A stretch of DNA of 64,000 nt from Flavobacterium sp. HSC-32F16 (GTDB taxonomy: Bacteria; Bacteroidota; Bacteroidia; Flavobacteriales; Flavobacteriaceae): NCBI RefSeq assembly GCF_024171645.1, contig NZ_JALKAC010000004.1, positions 186,001 through 250,000 on the forward strand. Direction: 5' to 3'. Under the pieces are notes generated by a model. The model saw only the letters and a list, made by a program, of their open reading frames with translations, was not told the DNA's origin and made no database searches. The position numbers and the translations under genes are program-made. Each line of letters begins with the position of its first letter. Within the stretch, counting starts at the first letter, position 1. Below, one piece after another: positions 35,122-44,160 of this stretch.

Positions 35122-35312
35122 TGCCACGAATTGCACAAATTTTCACGAATTCAATTTTTATGCTGATATAAAATCAATTGCCTCCAGTTTTAACTGGAGG
35201 TTTTTTGTAAATATTAATCAGGGTTTTAGCCAAACTCTATAATTTGGCTAAAGCCTTTTTTATATAAATTTGTTTACCTCCAGCTAAAGCTGGAGGCAAT
35301 TAATTAGAAGAA
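35122..35312. repeat. Composite inverted repeat after cydB
   Basis: First comes one arm of the CACGAATT repeat (35122-35150). Then an element 35176-35301 with outer arms AATTGCCTCCAG and CTGGAGGCAATT and three hairpins: CCTCCAGTTTTAACTGGAGG (35181-35200, followed by TTTTTT, so it can act as the cydAB terminator), AGCCAAA/TTTGGCT (35228-35249) and CCTCCAGCTAAAGCTGGAGG (35277-35296). No gene. Confidence 0.78.
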
Positions 35313-35744
35313 ATGAAAACCGATATATCGATTAAAAATATTGTAATTGCAGCTATTTGTAGAAAAGTAATGAATCCAGAAGAATGGATTTATTCTAAAA
35401 TTCATCTAGCAAATAAATCTGTTGAATTTGATCTTGAAAATAATGAGTTTCCAATTTTTCAAATTAGCAGTCCAATTGCTAAAACAATTATTACGACCCG
35501 CCGTATAATTGAAAGAAAAAATGAAATACATATTGTATGTTTTGAAGATATAAGTAAAATTAGTTACGGAAACTTTAAAGGGCAGATTAACAAGTCTGAA
35601 TTATCGTTTTTTAGAATAATTGATATTTCTGGTACAAGCTATGATTTTCAAATGGAAACAGGTAAAGCTTCAATAGGATTGATTAATGCTGTAGATACAG
35701 TAATACGATTAAAAGGTTTAAAACCTGAAAAGTTTATAATCTAA
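35313..35744 (+). CDS. Hypothetical protein
   Basis: 143 residues, no signal peptide or membrane segment, predicted mixed alpha/beta from the alternation in FPIFQISSPIAKTIITTRRI and NEIHIVCFEDISKISYGNF. I do not recognise a family. The ATG starts 31 bp after the composite repeat. The GCGT-type structured element (35749-35793) begins 5 bp after its stop codon. Reading frame length and codon use look genuine. Confidence 0.6.
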   Translation: MKTDISIKNIVIAAICRKVMNPEEWIYSKIHLANKSVEFDLENNEFPIFQISSPIAKTIITTRRIIERKNEIHIVCFEDISKISYGNFKGQINKSELSFFRIIDISGTSYDFQMETGKASIGLINAVDTVIRLKGLKPEKFII

Positions 35745-35748
35745 TTTT

Positions 35749-35793
35749 GCGTTAGGGATAGAAGCGGAAATAAGTCCGGCCGAAGGAAACGCC
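35749..35793 (+). ncRNA. Partial copy of the GCGT...GGGATAG structured repeat
   Basis: GCGTTAGGGATAGAAGCGG begins at 35749; closing stem GCGTT (35749-35753) / AACGC (35788-35792). It lacks the GATAGCCCGAC block and long hairpin of the copy at 27449-27564, having a short GGCCGAAGG apex instead. The changed closing pair supports base pairing. Confidence 0.5.
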
Positions 35794-35926
35794 ATTAAAA
35801 AATCTTTCTTGTCCGAAAAATTGTATTTTTGTTGGTTTGAAAATCTTCTGAAATTGTATTTTACAAAGTTGGATTTGTATTTTACCAAAACAGAAAATTT
35901 TAAAGAATTTTAAATATCTTTGAATT

Positions 35927-36349
35927 ATGAGTACATTAAACAGACCCAAAAATATTGGCCGAAATATCAGCCGAATTAGAGAGCTTCGCGGTATGAAACA
36001 AGGAGCGCTTGCTGATGCTATTGGCACAAACCAGCAGACTATTTCAAGCATTGAAACCAGCGAAACGGTCGATTTTGAAAAACTGGTGCAAATTGCAAAA
36101 GCACTTGGCGTGACGGTAGAAGCTATTGAAAATTTTACAGAAGAATCTGTTTTTAACTTCTTCAATAACTTTTATGATAATAGTTCAAGTCAAGGAAATA
36201 GTTTTAATCAAGGTATGAATGCTACTTTCAATCCTTTAGATAAAGTAATCGAACTTTATGAGCGTTTGGTTTTGGCTGAAAAAGAATTAGTTCAGGCTGA
36301 AAAAGAAAAAGTAGAATATCTAGAAAAGCTATTGAATAAAGAAAAATAA
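35927..36349 (+). CDS. XRE-family helix-turn-helix regulator
   Basis: 140 residues. A Cro/C1-type HTH lies at about 10-65: NIGRNISRIRELRGMKQGAL, ADAIGTNQQTISSIETSE, then LVQIAKALGVTVEAIENF. The C-terminal half has a Phe/Asn-rich link (FNFFNNFYDNSSSQGNSF) and a short Glu/Lys coiled coil (about 105-138), probably for dimerising. This type is common as a stand-alone regulator in Flavobacteria. No partner or target is evident. Confidence 0.88.
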   Translation: MSTLNRPKNIGRNISRIRELRGMKQGALADAIGTNQQTISSIETSETVDFEKLVQIAKALGVTVEAIENFTEESVFNFFNNFYDNSSSQGNSFNQGMNATFNPLDKVIELYERLVLAEKELVQAEKEKVEYLEKLLNKEK

Positions 36350-36684
36350 AAACTTTAAGTTTTAATCAAGTTGGCTATCATTAATAAAAAAAAACATTTA
36401 ACACATAGAAACATAGGTTTTATTATGTGTAAAAGAATATAAAAAGAAACATGTTTCTAACATTAAATAAGTGAAACGCCTTTTTTGAAAGTGCTAAATC
36501 TATGTTTCTATGTGTTGAAATTATTTAAAAAATACAAGTCCGTTTATTTTTCAAAATAAATGGATTTTTTAGTTTCACCTTTGTCAAAGTTTAAAACCTT
36601 GACAAAGATTACTCTACAAGTGAACTAAATTGAAAATATTTAAAAATCTACACAAATTGCTGAATCTGTGTGATGTTGTAAATT
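36350..36684. repeat. Spacer with a 17-bp inverted repeat
   Basis: Between convergent genes. AACACATAGAAACATAG (36400-36416) is perfectly inverted at 36500-36516 (CTATGTTTCTATGTGTT). The intervening 83 bp contain further partial repeats (AAACATGTTT). No gene. Confidence 0.75.
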
Positions 36685-37470
36685 CTAGAATAAAACCTCT
36701 TTTGTAATAATATAAAATCCCATTACGAGAACAAACCATCCAAAAAGTGGTTTTAATTTTGTTCCGTCGATTTTTTTAGAAAGCTGGCTTCCAATAAACA
36801 TTCCCAGAAGTGCCATTCCTGAAACGCCTAATAAAAAAGTATAATCGATTGGAGTTCCAATGTATAAATCGCCTCCAAAACCTATCGAAGAATTAATGGT
36901 AATGATTAATAATGAGGTTCCAACGGCTTGTTTCATTGGTAAATTAGCAAAGAACAAAAGTGCCGGAATAATTAAAAATCCGCCTCCGGCTCCCAGAAAT
37001 CCCGTTACAATCCCGACTAAGAATCCAATTAAGCTCAATTGTATATAATTAGTTTCGGTGCTTTTTATTTCGGGTTGATTTTTTTTGATCATCGAAATCG
37101 CCGCCATTATCATCAAAACCGAAAAGACAATCATAATTAGGAAATCTTTTGAAACAGTATAAGATGCAACGCAGAAAAGTGTTGCTGCAATTTGAGGGAA
37201 AATAACTTCGCGTATGATCAAAATTGAAATTACTGAAGGAATGGCAAAATACAATGCTGATTTTAGTTTTAGATTTCCCATTTTGTAATGGCTGTAACTC
37301 CCAAATAATGCGGTTAATCCAACAATAAATAAAGAGTATGAAGTTGCCTGATCTGGATTTACCTTAAATAAATATACCAAAATAGGAATCGTAAGAATAG
37401 AACCGCCTCCGCCAATTAAGCCAAGAGAAATCCCGATTATGATTGAGGCAAAATATCCTAAATATTCCAT
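36685..37470 (-). CDS. TauE/SafE-family sulfite/anion exporter
   Basis: 261 residues and about eight hydrophobic helices. The repeated family motif appears twice: SLGLIGGGGSILTIPILVYLF near the N-terminus and VTGFLGAGGGFLIIPALLFF in the middle. The family exports sulfite, sulfoacetate or similar anions. It lies beside a Crp/Fnr regulator in the same direction and near a rhodanese, so sulfur metabolism is a reasonable setting. Confidence 0.88.
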   Translation of the reverse strand: MEYLGYFASIIIGISLGLIGGGGSILTIPILVYLFKVNPDQATSYSLFIVGLTALFGSYSHYKMGNLKLKSALYFAIPSVISILIIREVIFPQIAATLFCVASYTVSKDFLIMIVFSVLMIMAAISMIKKNQPEIKSTETNYIQLSLIGFLVGIVTGFLGAGGGFLIIPALLFFANLPMKQAVGTSLLIITINSSIGFGGDLYIGTPIDYTFLLGVSGMALLGMFIGSQLSKKIDGTKLKPLFGWFVLVMGFYIITKEVLF

Positions 37471-37551
37471 TGCATTTGTTTTTATGCAAAGTTGGTTCGG
37501 AAATTAGAAACCTACAGTAACATTTATCACAGAAGTCTTAAATAGTTTTTG

Positions 37552-37642
37552 CCATTAAGACATTAAGTTAATTAATCTTCATTTTCTCAATGTAACTAAG
37601 AAAATCAAGCACCACTGCTTAATTACCTTAATGTCTTAATGG
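37552..37642. repeat. Inverted repeat between Crp/Fnr and TauE genes
   Basis: CCATTAAGACATTAAG (37552-37567) is perfectly inverted at 37627-37642 (CTTAATGTCTTAATGG), with a 59-bp loop. It belongs to the window's short-module spacer palindromes; it may interrupt or stabilise the transcript from the regulator to tauE. Confidence 0.72.
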
Positions 37643-37661
37643 TTAAATGAAAAACGTAGTA

Positions 37662-38303
37662 TTAATTAGAGTAATTCGTGTTTAATAATTCAATCTGGTT
37701 TCGGTTGAGTTTAACCAAACCTCGTTGTTCCATTTTTTTTAGTAATCTTGAAACAACTTCTCTGGAAGTATTTAATTCGGTTGCGATTTCCTGATGCGAA
37801 AGATTAACTTCAGAACAGCCGCAGGCATCAGAGTGTCTTTTTAAGTAAAATTCCAAACGTTCGTCCATAGATCTGAAAGCGATATTATCGACAACTTCAA
37901 GGACTTCTTCAAAACGGCTTCGGTAGGTTTCGATTACAAACTCGTACCACGATCTGTGTTCCATCATCCATTTGTCCATCATTTGCAGCGGAATCATCAT
38001 TACCGAAACATCTTCAACCACTTTTGCCATAATTTGGCTTTTTTCGCTTTTGGCAGTACAAATCATCGAAATGGCGCAGGCTTGTCCGGGTTGTAAATAA
38101 TACATTAAAAATTCGCCCCCATCTTCGCCTTCGCGATAAATTTTGATTTTACCTTTAGTTATCAAAACCGTGTTTTTAATGTACTGTCCGGTGCGCATTA
38201 AAATAGTTCCGGTTTCAAAATCCTGATGGCTTCCGTTTTCTTCAATAGTCGCAATAAGTTCGCTGGAAAAACTAGGAAAGATGGTTTTTAATGAATTTTG
38301 CAT
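37662..38303 (-). CDS. Crp/Fnr-family transcriptional regulator
   Basis: 213 residues. A cyclic-nucleotide-type effector domain (GTILMRTGQYIKNTVLITKG, then GGEFLMYYLQPGQACAISM) is followed by a Crp HTH (NLSHQEIATELNTSREVVSRLLKKM). Glu/Arg of the HTH (TSREVVSR) match DNA-reading residues. It lacks the N-terminal Cys cluster of oxygen-sensing FNR. Cys residues at CAISMIC and in HSDACGCSEV could bind metal or sense redox/sulfur; that is speculation. Possible targets are the nearby sulfur genes and cydAB. Confidence 0.88.
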   Translation of the reverse strand: MQNSLKTIFPSFSSELIATIEENGSHQDFETGTILMRTGQYIKNTVLITKGKIKIYREGEDGGEFLMYYLQPGQACAISMICTAKSEKSQIMAKVVEDVSVMMIPLQMMDKWMMEHRSWYEFVIETYRSRFEEVLEVVDNIAFRSMDERLEFYLKRHSDACGCSEVNLSHQEIATELNTSREVVSRLLKKMEQRGLVKLNRNQIELLNTNYSN

Positions 38304-38739
38304 TTATTATATTTTTTTTGCCAAGAATTACACGAATTTACACAAATCAATTCGTGAAAATTTGTGTAATTCTTGGCGAATATTTTTTATCATTATAATC
38401 TTTTAATCTGTAGCAAAATAAATTTTAGCATAAATCATCCGTATAATTGGAGGAAAACATTTTATCAAAAAGAGATTAAAAATTATAATTTGTTGTAAAG
38501 ATAATGGATTCAGATAATATTAATTAGCAGAAAAGTATATTTGAGTTGATTTTTATGTAAATGAAAAAATCCTATTTTCTATCGATTTTGCAGACTATAT
38601 TTTTAAAAATAGTAAGTAAATTTGTAAATCACTGATTATAATAGTTTCTCTAAAACGTTTTCTGAGAATAATAATCGAAATCGCATTTGGTACGTTTTTA
38701 ATTAATAGAAACGTCGTAATTTTACAAAAAACACATATT
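38304..38739. repeat. Divergent spacer between Crp/Fnr and rhodanese genes
   Basis: 436 bp with no gene. A hairpin of the CACGAATT family sits at 38320-38377, with arms GCCAAGAATTACAC and GTGTAATTCTTGGC. TAAATTTG at 38617-38624 fits a -7 element for the plus strand but lies 115 bp before the rhodanese gene. The rest is AT-rich with no pattern I can name. Confidence 0.65.
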
Positions 38740-39051
38740 ATGAATTTATCACAAGAAGATTGGGTTAATCAGCTTGCTGCTGACGAGAATGCAGTTATAC
38801 TGGACGTAAGAACTGAAGACGAATTTAATGACGGCTACATTGAAAATGCTTTAAACATTGATATCAATAAAGGTCAGGGTTTTATTTATGAAATAGAGGA
38901 ATTAGATAAAAATAAAAACTACTATGTGTATTGTCGTTCTGGAGCCAGAAGCGCTAAAGCATGTCAGGTAATGAATGAGTTAGGTATAGAGAATGCCTAC
39001 AATTTACTTGGCGGTATACTGGACTGGGAAGGCGAAACTGTGCAACCATAA
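38740..39051 (+). CDS. Single-domain rhodanese (sulfurtransferase)
   Basis: 103 residues, one rhodanese domain without signal peptide. VILDVRTEDEFNDGYIENAL is the entry motif; the active Cys is in YYVYCRSGARSAKAC, whose loop CRSGARS is the PspE/GlpE-type. LLGGILDWEGE ends the fold. It transfers sulfane sulfur to thiol acceptors. Followed by a terminator, so monocistronic, in a neighbourhood with TauE and Crp/Fnr genes. Confidence 0.93.
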   Translation: MNLSQEDWVNQLAADENAVILDVRTEDEFNDGYIENALNIDINKGQGFIYEIEELDKNKNYYVYCRSGARSAKACQVMNELGIENAYNLLGGILDWEGETVQP

Positions 39052-39056
39052 AAATG

Positions 39057-39083
39057 AAAAAGAGGCGGAAAAAGCCTCTTTTT
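39057..39083 (+). terminator. Terminator after the rhodanese gene
   Basis: AAAAAGAGGC (39057-39066) / GCCTCTTTTT (39074-39083), 7-base loop, T run at the 3' side. Confidence 0.88.
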
Positions 39084-39126
39084 TCATTAAAAACACTATT
39101 AATAACCAAACAAAAATTACCAGATT

Positions 39127-40707
39127 ATGAGTTTAATACCCGAAGAATTTGAAATTAAATCGCTTATAAACCAAGATACTTACCTTGTAAATGGAGAGTT
39201 AAAACAATGGACAGGGCAGACTACACCTGTATTTTCGACTATTTCTTCTACAGAAAAATATACGCCTACATTATTAGGATCTATTCCGTTCATGGCCGAT
39301 GCAGAAGCAGCAGAAGTTGTTGAAGCAGCAAATGCGGCTTATGATAAAGGACAAGGTTTATGGCCAACCATGAAAGTGGCTGACCGTATTAAATGCATGG
39401 AGAATTTCGTTACCCAAATGAAAGAAACCCGCGAAGAAGTAGTTAAACTTTTGATGTGGGAGATTGGAAAAAACCTTGGTGATTCGCAAAAAGAGTTTGA
39501 CAGAACCGTTGAATATATTTATGATACCATTGCCAGTTATAAAGAATTAAACGGACGCAGTTCGCATTTTGAAAAAGTACAGGGTGTAAATGCCATGATT
39601 CGCCGCGGACCTCTTGGAGTTGTTTTGTGTCTTGGACCTTACAATTATCCTTTAAATGAAACTTTTTCATTATTGATTCCGGCCTTGATTATGGGGAATA
39701 CCGTGATTTTTAAACCTGCTAAACATGGTGTTTTATGTATTTCACCATTATTAGAAGCTTTTAGAAGCAGTTTTCCAAAAGGGGTAATCAATATTGTTTA
39801 CGGAAGAGGACGTGAAGTAGCTTCGCCAATTATGAAATCTGGTAAAATTGATGTTTTGGCATTAATTGGAAACAGTAAATCGGCGATTGCTTTACAGGAT
39901 CAGCATCCAAATAAAAACAGACTTCGTTTAATTTTAGGTCTTGAAGCTAAAAATCCGGCAATTATTCTTCCGGATGCCGATTTAGATTTGGCTATTCAGG
40001 AATGTATCACGGGAACTTTGTCTTTTAACGGACAGCGTTGTACGGCTTTAAAAGTATTATACGTTCACGAATCAATTAGAGAAGAATTTAACAAAAGATT
40101 CTCTGAAAAAGTAGATGCTTTACAATTTGGAAATCCGTGGGAAAAAGGTGTGTCTTTAACGCCGCTTCCAGAAACTGAAAAACCAAATTATATTCAGGGA
40201 TTAATTGACGATGCAACAAGCAAAGGCGCAGAAATCCTGAACGAAAAAGGTGGAAAACATTCAGAAAATTATATTTTTCCAGCCGTTTTATATCCGGTAA
40301 ACAGCAAAATGCGTGTGTATCACGAAGAACAATTTGGTCCTGTCGTTCCAATTATTTCTTTCAAAGATATTCAGGAACCTTTAGAAGATATGGCCGAATC
40401 TAATTATGGACAGCAGGTAAGTTTGTTTGGAAAAGATATTAAGACTTTGGCACCGCTTATTGATGCTTTGGTAAACTTAGTGTGCCGTGTAAACTTAAAC
40501 AGTTCTTGCCAGAGAGGTCCGGATGCTTTCCCATTTACAGGTCGTAAAGATTCTGCGGTAGGAACATTAAGTATTCCAGATGCTTTGCGCTCTTTCTCAA
40601 TTCGTACGTTTGTCGCTTCAAAAGATATCGCTTATAATAATGAAATTCTGCAGGAATTGCTAAACAGCAAAGAATCGAATTTTATAAACACCGATTATAT
40701 TTTGTAG
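39127..40707 (+). CDS. gapN: NADP-dependent (non-phosphorylating) glyceraldehyde-3-phosphate dehydrogenase, aldehyde dehydrogenase family
   Basis: 526 residues. Aldehyde dehydrogenase catalytic residues: Asn173 in [10 protein letters not shown], Glu273 in GLEAKNPAI, Cys305 in [10 protein letters not shown]. The GQRCTALK loop and [20 protein letters not shown] region are as in GapN enzymes. It oxidises glyceraldehyde 3-phosphate directly to 3-phosphoglycerate and makes NADPH, bypassing GAPDH/PGK. Other aldehydes cannot be excluded. Weak hairpin CCGTC...GAGGCGG with T run follows at about 40730-40762. Confidence 0.88.
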   Translation: MSLIPEEFEIKSLINQDTYLVNGELKQWTGQTTPVFSTISSTEKYTPTLLGSIPFMADAEAAEVVEAANAAYDKGQGLWPTMKVADRIKCMENFVTQMKETREEVVKLLMWEIGKNLGDSQKEFDRTVEYIYDTIASYKELNGRSSHFEKVQGVNAMIRRGPLGVVLCLGPYNYPLNETFSLLIPALIMGNTVIFKPAKHGVLCISPLLEAFRSSFPKGVINIVYGRGREVASPIMKSGKIDVLALIGNSKSAIALQDQHPNKNRLRLILGLEAKNPAIILPDADLDLAIQECITGTLSFNGQRCTALKVLYVHESIREEFNKRFSEKVDALQFGNPWEKGVSLTPLPETEKPNYIQGLIDDATSKGAEILNEKGGKHSENYIFPAVLYPVNSKMRVYHEEQFGPVVPIISFKDIQEPLEDMAESNYGQQVSLFGKDIKTLAPLIDALVNLVCRVNLNSSCQRGPDAFPFTGRKDSAVGTLSIPDALRSFSIRTFVASKDIAYNNEILQELLNSKESNFINTDYIL

Positions 40708-40918
40708 TATCAAAGTTATATATTAATTGTAGATGCCGTCTTTTTCTTTATAGAATGAGGCGGTTTTTATTTTTTAGATTCTAAGCTGCTAAGATTTCGA
40801 GATATTAAGCTTTTGATTTTTATAACTTGAAATGATTAATTTTATAAAAGATGTAACTTTATTTTAAAAACTTGGTCTTATATAAAAAAGCATTAAAAAT
40901 AAAACCAAAAACCAGCTT

Positions 40919-42790
40919 ATGAAAAAAAGACTATTTCAATTTGCATTCTTAGCTTTTTTGTTTTTGGCACAAACAGGCTTTGCACAAGAGCTTTACATGC
41001 CTAGAAATATTAAAGAAGCTTACACCAAAGGGACTCGTTCTAAAGACGGAAAACCCGGAAAAAACTATTGGCAGAATCATGGTAAATATACTATGGATAT
41101 TACGGTTGATGCCAAAACCAAAATCGTTTCTGGAACTGAAACTATTGTGTACGAAAACAATAGCAATACGCCATTGCAAAATTTAGCGATTCGATTTGTA
41201 AATAATCTGCATAAACCCTCTTCGCCAAGAAGTGGTAATGTAAGTGATGATTTTTTGAGCAGCGGTTTAACAATTACCGCTCTAAAAGTTGATAACGAAG
41301 TTTATAAAGAAGATGCAAGAAGCTGGGGAACAGTGGGGAATGTGAAATTAAAAAAAGCAATTGAACCTCATTCTAAAGTCACAATAAATATTGACTGGAA
41401 TTATCCTTTATCAAAAGAGAGCGGGAGAGAAGGACAAATCGACGAAACAACTTTTTTTGTAGCCTACAGTTATCCAAGAGTTTCTGTTTTTGATGATTAT
41501 AATGGCTGGGACAGATTACCGCATACAGATCGTCAGGAATTTTATAATGACTTTAATGACTATACATATTCTGTAAAAGCACCTAAAAATTATGTTGTTT
41601 ATGCAACTGGAGATTTCTTAAATCCAGATGAAGTTTTACAGCCAGAGTTTGCCGCGCGCCTAAAAAAGTCATATTTAACCGATGAAATTCTGCATATTGC
41701 AAACGAGAAGGAAATGAAAAGCGGTATTGTAACCAACCAAAACGAATGGAATGTCTGGAAATTTGAAGCCAATAATATTCCAGATGTCTGCTTTGGTTTA
41801 AGCGATCATTATTTATGGGATGCGAGCAGCGTTTTGGTCGACAAAAAAACAAATCGCCGTGCCAGCGTTCAGGCAGCGTATGATATTAAAGGAACTGATT
41901 TTGTAAATTCGGTTAAAAATAATCAGTTTGCTTTAGATTGGTTTTCAAATAACTGGCCGGGAATTCCATATCCGTATTCTAAAATGACAGCTTTTCAGGG
42001 TTTTGCCGATATGGAATACCCAATGATGTGTAACGACTCACAAATGGATGATCCAAAATTTGCTCAATTGGTTCAGGATCACGAAGTCGCACATACTTAT
42101 TTTCCGTTTTTCATGGGAATCAACGAAACCCGTTATGCTTACATGGATGAAGGCTGGGCAACCACTTTTGAATATTTAATTGGGATTGCAGAACACGGAA
42201 AAGAAGCAGCGGATAAATTTTATAAAGAATTTAGAGTTGAACATTATATCAACGATTTATCAACAGAAGAAGATCAGCCGATTATCTCCATGTCAACGCA
42301 AGTTTCTGGACCGGGTTATGGAAATAACTCTTACGGAAAAGCTTCTTTATCTTATTTAGCTTTAAAAGATATGCTGGGAGACGATTTATTTAAAAAATCG
42401 CTTCATCATTATATGGATACCTGGAACGGGAAACATCCAATTCCTTGGGATTATTTTAATTCGATGAATACAGGTTCAGGAAAAAACCTGAACTGGTTTT
42501 TTAATAATTGGTTTTTCACCAATAACTATATTGATATTTCTGTAAAAACAGTTTCAAAAAACATTGTTTCTGTAGAAAACAAAGGAGGTTTTGCCATTCC
42601 GTTTGATGTAAATATTGTTTATACTGATAATTCAACAGAAACAATACATAAAACGCCGGCGGTTTGGGAAAAAAATCAAAAAACAGCCTCGATAGTAATT
42701 AACAGTAAAAAACAAATTAAAAATGTTACGGTTGATGGCGGAATTTTTCTAGACGCAACACCAAAGAACAATACTTGGCCAGCTAATTAA
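40919..42790 (+). CDS. M1-family secreted zinc metallopeptidase
   Basis: 623 residues. Signal peptide MKKRLFQFAFLAFLFLAQTG, cut at FAQ/ELY. The catalytic site is HEVAH at 388-392 (zinc His388 and His392, Glu389) with third ligand Glu411 in MDEGWATTFE. The GxMEN-equivalent is ADMEYPM near 364, a variant seen in non-classical M1 proteins. It is periplasmic or surface-located and probably an aminopeptidase. Distinct from the M1 gene at 6519-8180. It has its own terminator at 42799-42833. Confidence 0.92.
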   Translation: MKKRLFQFAFLAFLFLAQTGFAQELYMPRNIKEAYTKGTRSKDGKPGKNYWQNHGKYTMDITVDAKTKIVSGTETIVYENNSNTPLQNLAIRFVNNLHKPSSPRSGNVSDDFLSSGLTITALKVDNEVYKEDARSWGTVGNVKLKKAIEPHSKVTINIDWNYPLSKESGREGQIDETTFFVAYSYPRVSVFDDYNGWDRLPHTDRQEFYNDFNDYTYSVKAPKNYVVYATGDFLNPDEVLQPEFAARLKKSYLTDEILHIANEKEMKSGIVTNQNEWNVWKFEANNIPDVCFGLSDHYLWDASSVLVDKKTNRRASVQAAYDIKGTDFVNSVKNNQFALDWFSNNWPGIPYPYSKMTAFQGFADMEYPMMCNDSQMDDPKFAQLVQDHEVAHTYFPFFMGINETRYAYMDEGWATTFEYLIGIAEHGKEAADKFYKEFRVEHYINDLSTEEDQPIISMSTQVSGPGYGNNSYGKASLSYLALKDMLGDDLFKKSLHHYMDTWNGKHPIPWDYFNSMNTGSGKNLNWFFNNWFFTNNYIDISVKTVSKNIVSVENKGGFAIPFDVNIVYTDNSTETIHKTPAVWEKNQKTASIVINSKKQIKNVTVDGGIFLDATPKNNTWPAN

Positions 42791-42798
42791 AAAATAAC

Positions 42799-42833
42799 AA
42801 CAGCCGTCTTTTTCTAGTTTTAAGACGGCTGTT
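42799..42833 (+). terminator. Terminator after the M1 peptidase
   Basis: AACAGCCGTCTT (42799-42810) / AAGACGGCTGTT (42822-42833), perfect 12-bp stem followed by TTTAT. Confidence 0.9.
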
Positions 42834-42878
42834 TTTATACTACAGAATGTTCTATTATTCAAAATAAACCAATTGATT

Positions 42879-44141
42879 ATGAAAATAAGGTTACCGAATA
42901 TTTTAAGGAAAAAACAAATAGTATTATTTGTTTTTTTTGTGTTTGCCAATTTCGGATTTGCTCAAAATAATTCAAAAATTGAAATAGGAACAATCGACAG
43001 CATTTCTTCAAGGATTTTAAATGAAAATCGTAAAATCTGGGTGCATCTTCCTGGAAGTGCTCAAAATACGGGTTTTGCCAAACAAAAATATCCTGTAGTG
43101 TATGTATTAGACGGCGATGCTCATTTTAGCTCAGTTGTTGGAATAATTGAGCAGTTGAGTGAAATAAACGGAAACACGAATTGTCCGGAAATGATTGTTA
43201 TAGGTATTACTAATACAAATAGAACCCGTGATTTAACGCCGACACATTCAGATGTTGATCCACCATTTGTCCCTGAAAACTTAAGCGAGCAATCTGGCGG
43301 AGGCGAAAAATTTACCAATTTTTTAGAAAAAGAATTGATACCTTATATTGAGGGTAAATACCCAACGGCGCCGTACAAAACCTTAATAGGACATTCTTTT
43401 GGAGGATTAACGGTTATGAATATTTTAACCAATCATACTTTTCTGTTCAATTCCTATATTGCCATTGATCCAAGTATGTGGTGGAATCACGATCAATTTT
43501 TAAAGGAAACAACTAAAAAATTAACCAATAAAAATCTAGCAGGAATTTCTTTGTTTCTAGGAGCTGCAAATACCATGGATGATTCTATGGATCTTATAAA
43601 AGTGAAAAAAGATACAACTCTTTTTACAAGACATATACGATCTATTCTAAGCTTAAATGATTTTTTAAAACAAAATAAAAAAAGCAATCTAAACTACGAA
43701 TACAAATATTATAATGAAGATGATCATGGATCTGTTCCTTTAATTGCGACATACGATGGACTGCGTTTTATATTTAAATTCAATAAACTGATACTTTCAA
43801 TACCAGAAAAAATGAATTTTGATAAAGCTGTTTTATCTAAAATGGAAAAACATTACGATGAGGTTTCAAAGCACTTAGGATATAAAGTAAGCATGCCTGA
43901 AAGTACAGTAAACGCTTATGGATATCAGGCTCTTGGAAAAAAAGATATGGAATTAGCAGGTTATTTATTCAAGATGAATGCGGCTAATTATCCGCAAAGT
44001 CCAAATGTACACGATTCGCTTGGTGATTTTTACGAAGCCAGCGGAGATAAGAAAAATGCCATTGCCGGCTACGAAAAGGCTTTGCTGCTGGATAAAAATT
44101 TTGCCGAAGCAACAGCTAAACTAGAAAAGCTTAGAAAGTAA
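42879..44141 (+). CDS. Secreted alpha/beta-hydrolase esterase with C-terminal TPR
   Basis: 420 residues from the ATG at 42879 (a TTG lies 6 bp earlier). Hydrophobic signal at 13-28 (QIVLFVFFVFANFGFA), cut before QNN. The esterase (IroE/Fes-like, D-family) core runs YPVVYVLDGDAHF, MIVIGITNTNRTRDLTP, and nucleophile Ser173 in LIGHSFGGLTVM; EDDHGSVP supplies the His. The last 80 residues form TPR helices (AGYLFKMNAANYPQ; GDKKNAIAGYEKALLLDKNF). It may cleave siderophore or feruloyl esters in the periplasm. The ACT-protein gene begins 19 bp after its stop. Confidence 0.85.
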   Translation: MKIRLPNILRKKQIVLFVFFVFANFGFAQNNSKIEIGTIDSISSRILNENRKIWVHLPGSAQNTGFAKQKYPVVYVLDGDAHFSSVVGIIEQLSEINGNTNCPEMIVIGITNTNRTRDLTPTHSDVDPPFVPENLSEQSGGGEKFTNFLEKELIPYIEGKYPTAPYKTLIGHSFGGLTVMNILTNHTFLFNSYIAIDPSMWWNHDQFLKETTKKLTNKNLAGISLFLGAANTMDDSMDLIKVKKDTTLFTRHIRSILSLNDFLKQNKKSNLNYEYKYYNEDDHGSVPLIATYDGLRFIFKFNKLILSIPEKMNFDKAVLSKMEKHYDEVSKHLGYKVSMPESTVNAYGYQALGKKDMELAGYLFKMNAANYPQSPNVHDSLGDFYEASGDKKNAIAGYEKALLLDKNFAEATAKLEKLRK

Positions 44142-44160
44142 TTGAACTAATACATATAAA

